Assembly (NCBI RefSeq): GCF_011440275.1
Contig: NZ_JAAOIV010000001.1
Span: forward strand, 62,001-126,000
DNA length: 64,000 nt
Direction: 5' to 3'
From: Metallococcus carri
GTDB taxonomy: Bacteria; Actinomycetota; Actinomycetes; Actinomycetales; Dermatophilaceae
The notes under the pieces are model-generated. The model saw nothing but the letters and a program-made list of their open reading frames with translations, was not told the origin of the DNA and searched no databases. A program made the position numbers and the translations under genes. Shown piece after piece: positions 15,585 to 24,120 of this stretch. How positions within the stretch are numbered: the first letter of the stretch is position 1; each line of letters starts with the position of its first letter.

Positions 15585-16700
15585 TCAGCGGCGGTCGGGG
15601 ACGATTGCGCCGTCGGCGTTGTCCTGGTCAACGGGACCTTGGGACGGTGACGGCGCTCCGGCACTCGGGCTTGCGCTCGAGCCACCGGGGCCCGCATCGC
15701 TACCCGCTCCTTCCCGCATTGCCTGTCGGCTGGCGCCGAGTCCGGCGGCGACCTTCCGACGGGCCGAGAAGCCGGCGAGGCCGAGGGCGATGAGGAGGGT
15801 CACGCCGTTGAAGAGGTCGGTGACCCAGAAGTCCGCACCCATCTGATTGATGCCCGCGAGGCCGACAGCCAGCGTGATGACGGCGACGACGGTGCCGATG
15901 GCGTTGACGCGTCCCGGGCGGATGGCGGTCGATCCCAACAGCGCACCGACGAAGGCTGGCAACAAGTAGTCCATACCAACGCTGGGGTTGCCGACCTGTT
16001 GCTGGCTGGCGAGCAGGACGCCGGCAAATCCGGTGACCGAGGCGGACAGCGCGAAAGCGCAGATGGCGTATTTGCGGGTCGATATGCCGACCAGCGCAGC
16101 CGCTCGGGCGCTGGAGCCGATCACGTAGAAGTAGCGGCCCACCGGGAATCGTTCCAGCACGACCCATAGGACGGCGGCGACGACCGCGACATACACCGCG
16201 ACGATGGGGACCGGGCCGATGGCGGTGTCATAGAGGTAGACGAACCCAGTCGGCAGACTTCCACCGGGGACCACCCGCGCCCCACCGGTAATCGCCCCGG
16301 TGATCGCATAGAGGACGGTGCCCGAGCCCAGGGTGGCCACGAAGCTGTCGATCTGTCCGAACTCCACCAGCAGCCCGTTGATGACACCCACGAGAGCGAG
16401 GGCGAGGACGACCGTGATGCTAGCCACGAGCCAGGGCCAGCCAGCGATCACCAGTTTCAGGGCGAGCACGTGGGCGAGCCCCAAGCCGTATCCGATCGAC
16501 AGATCGAACTTCCCGATCGCGATCGGGATCATCGCGCCGAGCGCGAGCAGGGCAGGAATCGCGTTGTTCGACAAGATCGCCGACACATTCGCCGAGGTCG
16601 GGAAGGTCTGCGGCAAGGCAATGCTGAAGACAGCGATCAGGACCACTGCGAGGAGCGGCAGACCGTAGGTGCCAACCACCCCCGACGCATTCTTCTTCAT
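15585..16700 (-). CDS. Sugar-type ABC transporter permease (RbsC family)
   Basis: A 371-residue membrane protein with about ten hydrophobic segments and the family motifs GKFDLSIGYGLGL and GALLGSTAIRPGRVNAIGT. The C-terminal 50 residues form a hydrophilic, Gly/Ser/Pro-rich tail not usual in RbsC homologues. The start ATG shares one base with the ATPase stop (TGATG), so the two are coupled. A short inverted repeat, GATAG-TG-CTATC at 15558-15569, lies between this gene and the binding-protein gene and could modulate stoichiometry. Confidence 0.83.
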   Translation of the reverse strand: MKKNASGVVGTYGLPLLAVVLIAVFSIALPQTFPTSANVSAILSNNAIPALLALGAMIPIAIGKFDLSIGYGLGLAHVLALKLVIAGWPWLVASITVVLALALVGVINGLLVEFGQIDSFVATLGSGTVLYAITGAITGGARVVPGGSLPTGFVYLYDTAIGPVPIVAVYVAVVAAVLWVVLERFPVGRYFYVIGSSARAAALVGISTRKYAICAFALSASVTGFAGVLLASQQQVGNPSVGMDYLLPAFVGALLGSTAIRPGRVNAIGTVVAVITLAVGLAGINQMGADFWVTDLFNGVTLLIALGLAGFSARRKVAAGLGASRQAMREGAGSDAGPGGSSASPSAGAPSPSQGPVDQDNADGAIVPDRR

Positions 16701-18226
16701 CAGACGGCTTCCTTCACAGAGCTCGAAGTTGCGGCCGACGAAGCAGCCGTCGTGAGACGGGGGATGGTGAGTTCGTCCCCGGAAAGACTGGTCGTGACCT
16801 GGCCGTCGACGAAGACGAGTGCTGTGCGGCAGGCGGTGACGACTTCCTCGAAATCGGTAGAGATCAGCAACACCGCGAGGCCATCGGCTAAGGCCTGGTC
16901 GAGCAGGGCGTAGATGTCAGCCTTGGCACCGACGTCGACGCCTGCGGTCGGCTCCTCCAGGATCAACAGCGTGCGCGGCACCGAAAGCCAGCGTCCGATC
17001 ATGATCTTTTGCTGGTTGCCACCGGACAGCGTGGCGATCGGCAGTTCCGTGCTGAGCGGCCGAACACCGAAGCGCGTCATCCAGTGGTGCGCTTCGCGGC
17101 GCTCGGCGCGCGGTGACATCCACGACAACGGCGCTCGCTTGCGCACGGCCGGGTTGACCAGGAGGTTCTCGCGGTTGGTGAGTTCGGGTGCGCAGCCTTC
17201 CTCCACCCGATTGCTGGTGACGAAGCCGGTCCCCCGTGCAACGGCGTCCGTGACCGACGTCGGCGCATAAGGCTTGCCGTTGAGCTCCACCGACCCGGCC
17301 AGAATCTGCGAACTACCGGCGAGTGCTCGGCCGAGCTGCATGTGTCCGGCACCTGTCAGCCCCGTCATGCCAAGGACCTCGCCAGCGTGCAGCCGCAGAC
17401 TCACCGGGCCCGCACCCTCGACCACCACATCGCTCAGTTCGAGCACGAGCGGGCCTTGCCCGCGCTCGACAACCGAGTAGGTCGCATGCTTCTTGCCCAC
17501 AATGTGCTCGACCAGTTGGTCAGGGGTGTAGTCCGACAGAGCACCGTCAGCCACGACCGCGCCGTCGCGCAGCACGGTCACGTGATCGGAGATTCGGAAG
17601 ACTTCGTCCAGCCGGTGGCTGATGTAGAGGATGCCGTGACCGGAGTCGCGCAGCTTTTTCAGCACCGCGAACAAGCGCTCAGAGTCGTGGGCCGGCAGCG
17701 AAGCGGTCGGCTCGTCCAGCACGATGATTCGGGCGTCCTGAGCGAGGGCCCGAGCGATGGCGACGAGGGAACGGTCGGCCCGGCTGAGCGACGAGATCGG
17801 CGTGCGCGGGTCTAGGTGCGCGGCACACAACTGCAGTGCGGCAGCACCCTTGTCATGGACTCCGGACCAATCGATCAGGCCAGCCCGACGAGCGTATCCG
17901 GTGCCGAGCGCGATGTTTTCAGCCACCGACATCCACTCCACCAAACCCAGGTCCTGGTGAATGAAGGCCATCGTGCCGGGTTCGACCGGGCCGGCTACTT
18001 CGGTGCCACCGACCACGACCACACCGGAGGTAGCGGTGTAGACACCCGCAAGGATCTTGATCAGTGTCGACTTGCCCGCACCGTTTTGACCCAGCAGCGC
18101 GTGGATGGTGCCGGCCTCCAAGCGGAGGTCGACGTCGTCCAAGGCGACCGTGCCGCCGAAGACCTTCCGCAGCGCGGTGATCTCGATCAGCGGGGTTCGC
18201 CCAGGTGCTGGGTCGGGAACCGCCAT
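16700..18226 (-). CDS. Sugar-type ABC transporter ATP-binding protein with two nucleotide-binding domains (RbsA family)
   Basis: The 508-residue tandem ATPase has a first domain with Walker A GQNGAGKSTLIK (near residue 49), a degenerate signature SLSRADRS and Walker B IIVLDEPTAS. The second domain has a degenerate Walker A region (GLTGAGHMQLG), an intact signature LSGGNQQK and LILEEPTAGVDVG. This asymmetry is normal in RbsA/MglA proteins. It is the first transporter gene of the minus-strand operon, 146 bp after the IclR gene, with a candidate operator in the gap. Confidence 0.85.
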   Translation of the reverse strand: MAVPDPAPGRTPLIEITALRKVFGGTVALDDVDLRLEAGTIHALLGQNGAGKSTLIKILAGVYTATSGVVVVGGTEVAGPVEPGTMAFIHQDLGLVEWMSVAENIALGTGYARRAGLIDWSGVHDKGAAALQLCAAHLDPRTPISSLSRADRSLVAIARALAQDARIIVLDEPTASLPAHDSERLFAVLKKLRDSGHGILYISHRLDEVFRISDHVTVLRDGAVVADGALSDYTPDQLVEHIVGKKHATYSVVERGQGPLVLELSDVVVEGAGPVSLRLHAGEVLGMTGLTGAGHMQLGRALAGSSQILAGSVELNGKPYAPTSVTDAVARGTGFVTSNRVEEGCAPELTNRENLLVNPAVRKRAPLSWMSPRAERREAHHWMTRFGVRPLSTELPIATLSGGNQQKIMIGRWLSVPRTLLILEEPTAGVDVGAKADIYALLDQALADGLAVLLISTDFEEVVTACRTALVFVDGQVTTSLSGDELTIPRLTTAASSAATSSSVKEAV

Positions 18227-18260
18227 GACACATCTCCTCTGTGGCCAACGTCACCCTGGC

Positions 18261-18276
18261 GTTCACCACAATGAAC
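18261..18276. promoter_or_regulatory. Candidate IclR operator upstream of importer operon
   Basis: The perfect inverted repeat GTTCA-CCACAA-TGAAC lies 35 bp upstream of the importer ATPase start. A palindrome of the same 5-6-5 design, GTCCA-AGATAG-TGGAC, lies on the other side of the iclR gene. The rest of the gap 18227-18372 holds no gene. Confidence 0.5.
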
Positions 18277-18372
18277 CACGATCAGTATGTTGGTCAAGCC
18301 TTCAGGCGAAATTCCGCTCCCAAGCCCTCTGAGGTATGCCGGTCCGCCTCGCCACCGCTCGCAGCGAGGAGT

Positions 18373-19167
18373 TCAGCTACGGGCTCGCAGGGGGACGCTG
18401 ATCGCGGCCGCGATCTCGACGAGCTCATCGACGAGTCGAGGCACCCCGATCTCGTGCTCACGCGCCTTCAGGATCGTGGCGCTGACGGCGAACCTGGCCG
18501 GTTGGTCGGGCACGTCAATCACCGGAACGGCAACGCACAGCACGCCGGGAGTCGTCTCTTCGTCGTCCAAGGCGTAGCCCCGCTGCCGGCATTCGCGCAG
18601 ATCGGCCAACAGGGACCCGAGCGTGGAGTGTGACTTCGCGGTGAAACCCGGACTCAGCGGACGGCCCTGATAGCGGTCGCGCACGGCAGCCTCGGGCAGC
18701 GTTGCCAGCAAAGCCTTCCCCGTAGCCGTGATGTGAGCAGGCAACCGGTCGCCGATGTTGGCCGTGAGCCGGATCGGCTGCGACCCGTCGAACCTGGCGA
18801 GGTAGAGCACGTCCAATCCGTCCAGCATGGACAATCGTGCCGCTTCGGCCGACACATATTTGGATCGTCGGCATTGGGTGTAGAACTCATCGACCTGATC
18901 GACCTGGCCCAGATAGGCGCCGGCCAGGCTGACCAGCTTGCGACCCAGGCGGTAGCCCTCGCCCGAGTGCGAGATCAGCCCCTGCTCCTCCAACTCGGCG
19001 CACAGATTCGCCGTTGAGGATTTGGCGATGCCCAGGCTGCGGGCGATCTCGGTCAGGGTGAGCCCCCGCGAACCGGTCGTTGTCAGCAAGTCCAGGATCG
19101 CCACAGCCCGCGCTACGGCCGGCACCACGCTCTTGCCCTCCGCGGCCATTGCCTGCTCCGCCATCAC
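18373..19167 (-). CDS. IclR-family transcriptional regulator of the sugar-acid locus
   Basis: A 264-residue protein: winged helix-turn-helix with LTLTEIARSLGIAKSSTANL (about residues 36-55) and a C-terminal IclR effector domain with THATGKAL-like sequence (HITATGKALLATLP) and GYALDDEE. It sits between two divergent operons, importer/idonate on the minus strand and cyclase/gluconokinase on the plus strand, and matching palindromes occupy both flanking spacers. It is therefore the probable common switch for the locus, acting on its own promoter as well. Confidence 0.85.
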   Translation of the reverse strand: MMAEQAMAAEGKSVVPAVARAVAILDLLTTTGSRGLTLTEIARSLGIAKSSTANLCAELEEQGLISHSGEGYRLGRKLVSLAGAYLGQVDQVDEFYTQCRRSKYVSAEAARLSMLDGLDVLYLARFDGSQPIRLTANIGDRLPAHITATGKALLATLPEAAVRDRYQGRPLSPGFTAKSHSTLGSLLADLRECRQRGYALDDEETTPGVLCVAVPVIDVPDQPARFAVSATILKAREHEIGVPRLVDELVEIAAAISVPLRARS

Positions 19168-19175
19168 TGCCCTCT

Positions 19176-19199
19176 GTCCAAGATAGTGGACTGCGTCCA
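19176..19199. promoter_or_regulatory. Candidate IclR operator in the iclR/cyclase divergent spacer
   Basis: GTCCA-AGATAG-TGGAC (19176-19191) is followed in register by TGGAC-TGC-GTCCA (19187-19199), sharing one half site. The site starts 8 bp upstream of the iclR start and could control both iclR and the plus-strand operon beginning at 19337. Confidence 0.45.
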
Positions 19200-19336
19200 G
19201 TCCTATGGTTTACGGTTGCACGGCGTCCCACTCGAAGTATGACCAGTAGATCGCAGCTCGCGCTTGGCGGGCGGCAAGGACCGCACGACAGGCCGACGCG
19301 CTTCGTGTCACAGCCCACTCGTCGGAGAGGACCACT

Positions 19337-20305
19337 ATGTGCGAGCAGGAGCCGACCGCAACGACGGCGAGCACCACAGCCAACCGGGGAGGCCGACCGG
19401 TCTCCCGGGCGGAATTCGACAAGATGTTCGAGCAGCTGCGCACCTGGGGCACCCATGCCGACGCCTCGCGCGGTGCGTGGGCCGAGGCCGGTCCCCGACA
19501 GGCCGCGGACGCCGCGCGCTTGGTGCGCTCGGGTCGTTCTGCTGCATTGGGATTGCCGTGGAATACCGTCGCCGGACCGGACAACGCGGTGCCGGCACTG
19601 CACTACATGTCCGACCTCGGGGTGCGAGAGGCGCCTGAGCCGTCGACCAACAAGGACTTCATCGGGGCCGACTTCCACGGCAAGGCGGTCAGTCATCTGG
19701 ATGCGTTGTCGCATATCGCCTACCGCGGTGAGCTGTATGACGGGCACGTCTCGACGGAGGTTGTCGACGCGACCGGCGCGTCCTTCGGTTCGGTCGGCGC
19801 GCTCGGTCACCTCGTCACCCGCGGCGTGCTCATCGACCTGCCGCACGCTGAAGGCGTGGACTGGCTGGAGCCGGGCACCGCGGTCGGTGCCGAGGACCTT
19901 CAGCGAGCCTGTGACACCTTAGGTGTCGAGCCGCGCCCCGGAGACGCCATTCTGTTGCGGACCGGGCACTTCGCCCGACGTCGGAAGCTCGGCCCGTGGG
20001 ACCCGAGCACGGCCAGTGCCGGACTGCACGTCGATGCGATGCCGTGGATCGCCCGGTATCGTCCGGCGGTCCTGGGTGGCGACGGCGACTCCGACGTGCG
20101 GCCATCGCCGACTCCCGGCATACACTCCCCCATTCACATTCTGGCCATCACCGCATTGGGCACCCCGCTGCTGGACAACCTGGACCTGGAAGACCTCGCC
20201 TCGCTCGCGGCGTCGGAAGGTCGATGGGAGTTCTTCTTCGTCGTCGCACCGCTCAACATCGAGCGCGGCACCGGCTCACCGGTCAACCCGATCGCGGTCT
20301 TCTGA
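19337..20305 (+). CDS. Cyclase-family protein (PF04199-like metal-dependent hydrolase)
   Basis: A 322-residue protein of the cyclase/kynurenine-formamidase superfamily, metal enzymes that hydrolyse amide or ester bonds. The metal-site region reads DFHGKAVSHLDALSHIAYRG, a variant of the family HxxxHxDxxxH pattern. Later features are RPGDAILLRTGHF, GIHSPIHILAITALG and GRWEFFFVVAPLNI. Its reaction here is unknown. As first gene of an operon ending in gluconokinase, it could open an aldono- or ketoaldono-lactone, which is speculation. ATG start; the stop overlaps the next ATG by one base. Confidence 0.7.
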   Translation: MCEQEPTATTASTTANRGGRPVSRAEFDKMFEQLRTWGTHADASRGAWAEAGPRQAADAARLVRSGRSAALGLPWNTVAGPDNAVPALHYMSDLGVREAPEPSTNKDFIGADFHGKAVSHLDALSHIAYRGELYDGHVSTEVVDATGASFGSVGALGHLVTRGVLIDLPHAEGVDWLEPGTAVGAEDLQRACDTLGVEPRPGDAILLRTGHFARRRKLGPWDPSTASAGLHVDAMPWIARYRPAVLGGDGDSDVRPSPTPGIHSPIHILAITALGTPLLDNLDLEDLASLAASEGRWEFFFVVAPLNIERGTGSPVNPIAVF

Positions 20306-21336
20306 TGTGCGCTCAGCCCAGCATCGCCCGCGTTGGTGTCAGCCGCGACTTCCTGGATGACCGTGGTCAAAATGTCTGGGGTGACATCGGCCTGTCCGCC
20401 CTGACCGAGGCAGGCATCTCGTGGGAGTACCTTCCGCAGACGGTCTCGACCCTTTCGCCATCAGACATCGAAGGGTACGACGCCCTCATCATCGCCGCGC
20501 CGGCAGTCACCGCCGCCACCTTCGAGGGCCTGGCCCAACCGCCGCAGTTGATCGCACGTTTCGGGGTGGGTTACGACGCCATCGACCTGACGGCATGCAC
20601 CGCCGCCGGGACCATCCTGACCATCACGCCGGACGGCGCCCGCCGGCCGGTGTCGACGGCCACCTTGACGATGATCCTCGCGGTCTTGCACAACCTCGTC
20701 GTCAAGGATGCGATCGTGCGCGAGGGCGACTGGTCGCGGCGCGAGCAGTGGATGGGGCGTGGCCTGACCGGCCGGACCGTCGGACTGCTCGGCCTGGGCA
20801 ATGTCGCCCAGGATCTCGTCGGCCTCCTCGCCCCCTTCGACTGCCGGATCGTGGCCCACGATCCCTACGCTTCCCCAGCGGTCGCCGACCGGCTCGGCGT
20901 CGAACTTCTCGATCTCATCGACCTCGCCCGCCGCAGTGACGTCCTCGTGGTCCTCAGCGCGCTGACCGAGCAGACCCGGGGCATGGTCAACGACCAGATC
21001 CTGCAGGCGTTGCCGGAAGGCGCCATCGTGGTCAATCTGTCCCGTGGCCCGATCATCGACGAGTCGGCTCTGATCCGGGCCTTGGAGTCCGGCCGGTTGG
21101 GCGGTGCCGGCCTCGATGTCTTCGAGCAAGAGCCGACGAGGTCAACCTTGCGTGAGCGCGACGATGTCGTGCTCAGTCCGCACAGTCTCGCCTGGACCGA
21201 CGAGATGTCTGCTGGCAACGGCGCCAGCTGCGTGCGAGCCGTCTTGGACGTGGCCGCCGGCCGACGACCTCGGTTCGTGGTGAACACCGAGGTTCTGCGT
21301 CAGCCACGGTGGGCATCGCTGAAGGAGGATGCGTAA
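20305..21336 (+). CDS. D-2-hydroxyacid dehydrogenase, second paralogue of the locus
   Basis: A 343-residue NAD(P)-dependent enzyme of the phosphoglycerate-dehydrogenase group. Visible features are RFGVGYDAIDL, the Rossmann motif GLLGLGNVAQDLVG, catalytic Arg in NLSRGPIID, Glu in LDVFEQEP and His in SPHSLAW. The ATG at 20305 overlaps the cyclase stop by one base (TGATG); an open frame extending upstream to 19996 is a shadow of the cyclase gene. It is clearly different from the dehydrogenase at 11452-12498, so the locus has two enzymes that could reduce different keto-aldonates. Confidence 0.78.
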   Translation: MCAQPSIARVGVSRDFLDDRGQNVWGDIGLSALTEAGISWEYLPQTVSTLSPSDIEGYDALIIAAPAVTAATFEGLAQPPQLIARFGVGYDAIDLTACTAAGTILTITPDGARRPVSTATLTMILAVLHNLVVKDAIVREGDWSRREQWMGRGLTGRTVGLLGLGNVAQDLVGLLAPFDCRIVAHDPYASPAVADRLGVELLDLIDLARRSDVLVVLSALTEQTRGMVNDQILQALPEGAIVVNLSRGPIIDESALIRALESGRLGGAGLDVFEQEPTRSTLRERDDVVLSPHSLAWTDEMSAGNGASCVRAVLDVAAGRRPRFVVNTEVLRQPRWASLKEDA

Positions 21337-22193
21337 TGGTGGACCGCACCCCGATCGGGGTCCTCGGCTTGGGCAACATGGGTATGCCGATCGCCCGCCG
21401 CCTGGTCGCCGCAGGTCATCAGGTCATCGGCTGGGATCGTGCCGACCGCGAATTGGACGGTGGCACGATCGTGCGCTCCGCCGCCGAGGTCACCGGCCGA
21501 TGCGCCACCGTGCTCTATCTCCTGCCCGAACTCGAGATGATCAGACCGCTGCTCGCGGACGGACTGCTCGATGACGCCGCAACGCGGACCCTGATCGTCA
21601 TGAGCACCTGCTCACCGGTCGCCATCACCGACCTCGCCGCATCGCTGGCGGATCGCGGCATACGGCTGATCGATGCGCCGATGAGCGGCGGCGTGACGGG
21701 CGCCGAGCAGGGCCGGTTGTCCATCATGGTCGGTGCGGACCAGGCCGACTTCGACGCGGTGGCACCATTGCTGGCCGTGCTGGGCACGACGGTCCGCCTG
21801 CTCGGGCCAGTCGGAGCCGGGTCGGTCGCCAAGGCCTGCAACCAGCTCGTTGTATCCGCGACGCTGTGCGCACTCGCGGAGGCGACACTCATCGCCGAGC
21901 GGAACGGTCTGGACCGGGAGTTGATGCTGGACATGCTGGCTGGTGGGCTGGCCGCGTCTGAGGTGCTCACCCAGAAGCGGCACGCCCTGGCTAATGACGA
22001 TTTCCGCCCCACCGGACCGGCGAAATTCCTGGTGAAGGATCTGCGCTTCGCTGAAGAGGCCGGAGGGTCGCTCGATCTCCCGGTGCGAAGTGCCGTCGCT
22101 GGCTTGTTCAACGCCTTGACCGACGCCGGTCTCGGCGACCAGGACAACGCGGTGGTCCTGCAACACCTACGCGACACACAACCTCCCGCGTGA
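21336..22193 (+). CDS. Beta-hydroxyacid dehydrogenase (3-hydroxyisobutyrate/tartronate-semialdehyde reductase family)
   Basis: A 285-residue enzyme with the N-terminal Rossmann motif GVLGLGNMGMPIARRL, the substrate-site motif DAPMSGGVTGAEQGRLSIMV (about residues 113-132) and the catalytic Lys in GAGSVAKACNQL. The ATG at 21336 follows GAAGGAGGA and shares one base with the preceding stop (TAATG). The family acts on tartronate semialdehyde, 3-hydroxyisobutyrate, 6-phosphogluconate-like acids and others. The substrate is undefined; its place before gluconokinase suggests a sugar-acid oxidation or reduction. Confidence 0.75.
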   Translation: MVDRTPIGVLGLGNMGMPIARRLVAAGHQVIGWDRADRELDGGTIVRSAAEVTGRCATVLYLLPELEMIRPLLADGLLDDAATRTLIVMSTCSPVAITDLAASLADRGIRLIDAPMSGGVTGAEQGRLSIMVGADQADFDAVAPLLAVLGTTVRLLGPVGAGSVAKACNQLVVSATLCALAEATLIAERNGLDRELMLDMLAGGLAASEVLTQKRHALANDDFRPTGPAKFLVKDLRFAEEAGGSLDLPVRSAVAGLFNALTDAGLGDQDNAVVLQHLRDTQPPA

Positions 22194-22723
22194 TGGCGCC
22201 GGTGCCGGCTCTGGTCGTCGCCGGCCCGGCCGGGTCAGGCAAGTCGACTGTGGGCGCGGCGCTCGCCGAGGCACTGCGCATACCGTTCATCGAGGGCGAC
22301 GACCTGCACCCGCCAGCCAACATCATCAAGATGACTGCCGGGGAGCCGCTGACCGACACCGATCGGGAGCCGTGGCTGCGGCGGGTCGGCGAAACCTTGG
22401 CCGCCCACCCGCAGGGCGTCGTCGCCAGTTGTTCCGCCCTGCGCCGCTCACACCGAGCTGTCCTTGTATCGCGATGTCCCACAGCGCTTTTCATCGTCCT
22501 TGAGGTGCCGGCCGAGAAGTTGTGGGAGCGGCTCGCTGCGCGCACGGGCCACTTCATGCGTGCCGACATGCTCGACTCGCAGCTCGCGACCTTCGAGAGT
22601 TACAGCGACGAGGAGCGCCACCTGCGCGTGGATGCCACCCAGCCGTTGCCGGCGCTTGTGGAAACGATCGTGCGGACAATCGCCGATGTGCCCGCGGCAG
22701 CCCGCGGATCGCACCGGCCGTAA
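22190..22723 (+). CDS. Gluconokinase, GntK/IdnK type
   Basis: Phosphorylates D-gluconate to 6-phosphogluconate. The 177-residue P-loop kinase has Walker A GPAGSGKSTVGAAL, the gluconate-kinase motif FIEGDDLHPPANIIKMTAGE, CSALRRSHR and HFMRADMLDSQLATFE, all typical of GntK. The start is either GTG at 22190 (GTGA overlap) or the immediately following ATG at 22193. It ends the plus-strand operon, 9 bp before the tRNA gene on the other strand. It supplies the exit of the proposed idonate/ketogluconate route into the pentose phosphate or Entner-Doudoroff pathway. Confidence 0.9.
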   Translation: MMAPVPALVVAGPAGSGKSTVGAALAEALRIPFIEGDDLHPPANIIKMTAGEPLTDTDREPWLRRVGETLAAHPQGVVASCSALRRSHRAVLVSRCPTALFIVLEVPAEKLWERLAARTGHFMRADMLDSQLATFESYSDEERHLRVDATQPLPALVETIVRTIADVPAAARGSHRP

Positions 22724-22732
22724 GCCTGCTTG

Positions 22733-22808
22733 TGGTGGAGCTAAGGGGATTCGAACCCCTGACCTCTTCCATGCCATGGAAGCGCGCTACCAACTGCGCC
22801 ATAGCCCC
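22733..22808 (-). tRNA. tRNA-Ala (anticodon GGC), CCA encoded
   Basis: The minus strand folds into a cloverleaf: acceptor GGGGCTA pairs with TAGCTCC (one G-U), the D arm has GCGCAGTTGGTAGCGC, the anticodon stem is CTTCC/GGAAG around loop ATGGCAT, and the T arm has GGGGTTCGAATCCCC. Anticodon GGC reads Ala codons GCC and GCU. Discriminator A and a genomically encoded CCA (22733-22735) complete it. Confidence 0.96.
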
Positions 22809-22894
22809 AGGTGTGCCGACCGCTCAACGCGGCGACCGGCATACTCTAGCCCTGTGCGCGGCCCGCGACCAAATCAGGTGCGGCACAACGCAAC

Positions 22895-23425
22895 TCAGCC
22901 CTCGAAGTTGGTCGACTCCATGGGCTCGGCGGCCTCAGTCGCGCTCTTCTTGCGGCGAACGTAGAGCTGCCGGCGCACCCGCGCGACCACGGTGCCATCG
23001 CGCAGGGTGAGCTCGGTCTCGAACCACGGCAGCACCTTCTCCCCGCTGGCCGCCTCCGCGCGGATCTGCTCAGTGCGCTCCTTGGGCACCTCGAAGGTGC
23101 CGAAGATGGTGCCCACGCCGGGGCTGACATAGGTGATCTCGGCCGCCTGGTCCCACACGTAGTAGTCGCGGCCGAGCTGGTGCATGAGCAGCAGCGCGTA
23201 GAACGCATCCGACATCGCGCCGATCGAGCCACCGAAGGCCGTGCCGTGTTGGTTGCGGTTGAGCCGGTTGAGTTTGAGTTCGACGCGCGCGACCGTCCAG
23301 TCCGGCGTGAACTCCCGCACCCGGATCCCCATGCCGAGCAGCGGCGGGAAGAAGTTCATCAGCCGCGACAGCTGGTGCGGCTGGTAGTGCTTGCGCGAGC
23401 CGAGCTTGGAGGTGCGGCGGGTCAT
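22895..23425 (-). CDS. DUF4442 hotdog-fold protein, possible acyl-CoA thioesterase
   Basis: A 176-residue protein resembling DUF4442/YiiD-type hotdog thioesterases: LMNFFPPLLGMGIRV, LKLNRLNRNQHGTAFGGSIG (about 52-71, with the thioesterase-like NxHGTxFGG helix start) and AEITYVSPG. Substrate unknown. It overlaps the phosphatase gene by ATGA (23422-23425), so it is the last gene of the nadD-rsfS-phosphatase operon. The C-terminus is Lys/Glu-rich and poorly conserved. Confidence 0.7.
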   Translation of the reverse strand: MTRRTSKLGSRKHYQPHQLSRLMNFFPPLLGMGIRVREFTPDWTVARVELKLNRLNRNQHGTAFGGSIGAMSDAFYALLLMHQLGRDYYVWDQAAEITYVSPGVGTIFGTFEVPKERTEQIRAEAASGEKVLPWFETELTLRDGTVVARVRRQLYVRRKKSATEAAEPMESTNFEG

Positions 23426-24120
23426 GAGGTCTCTTCCTTCTCGGGCGCCTCAGGTTGCGGCGCGCGGGCGTTCCATTGCTCGATCCGCCAGCCGTGCGGG
23501 GACTCGACGAGCTCCGCCCAGTGACAGTTGCCGAGGCCGGCGAAATGCAGCCAGGCGGTGTGCTGGTCGATGCCGGCGAGCGCCGCGACCAGCGCCCGGC
23601 CCGCAACCCCATGCGTGGCGATCACCGAGGTCGCGCCGGCCGGCAGCCGCGCCAGCAGGTCGTCCGCGGCGGCGCGGGTGCGCTGCGCAACCTCGCCGAC
23701 CGTCTCCCCCGTCTCGCCCCGCCGCAGGTCCTCGCCACGAGTCACCGCATCGAGCATCGGGCCGTATGCCGTCCGCACCTGCCCGCCGTCCAGCCCCGAC
23801 CATCGACCCACGTCGATCTCCCGCAGGCGCTGATCGGTGTGCACGGGCAGGCCGGTCCGCCGGGCCAGGGCTGCCGCCGTCGCCGCGGCTCGTTGCAGGT
23901 CGCTGGACCAGATCACCACCGGGTCGTATGCCGTGAGCGCGGCCGAGGCGATCGCCGCCTGCGAGCGCCCCAGCTCCGACAGCTCGGTGTCGAGCTGGCC
24001 CTGCCAGATGCCCGCGGCGTTGTGGGTGGTCTGCCCGTGCCGCCAGACGATCAGGCGGCGCACCGGCTCGCCGGCACCGAGCGCACGTTCGGACGGCCCC
24101 GGGACGGCAGCGGTCGTCAT
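23422..24120 (-). CDS. Histidine phosphatase family protein (phosphoglycerate mutase-like)
   Basis: A 232-residue protein with the catalytic RHG motif in RRLIVWRHGQTTHN (near residue 28), LDTELSELGRSQA, and the second catalytic His in VIATHGVAGRAL. These define the histidine phosphatase superfamily; members include cofactor-dependent mutases, CobC and broad phosphatases. It overlaps rsfS by ATGA, an arrangement common in actinobacteria. Its substrate is not evident from sequence. Confidence 0.82.
   Translation of the reverse strand: MTTAAVPGPSERALGAGEPVRRLIVWRHGQTTHNAAGIWQGQLDTELSELGRSQAAIASAALTAYDPVVIWSSDLQRAAATAAALARRTGLPVHTDQRLREIDVGRWSGLDGGQVRTAYGPMLDAVTRGEDLRRGETGETVGEVAQRTRAAADDLLARLPAGATSVIATHGVAGRALVAALAGIDQHTAWLHFAGLGNCHWAELVESPHGWRIEQWNARAPQPEAPEKEETS

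Noticed and set aside
22724-22894. Integration site of a mobile element at the tRNA-Ala 3' end
   Set aside because: No integrase gene and no second copy of the tRNA end was seen near the sugar-acid locus, so attachment-site use is not supported.
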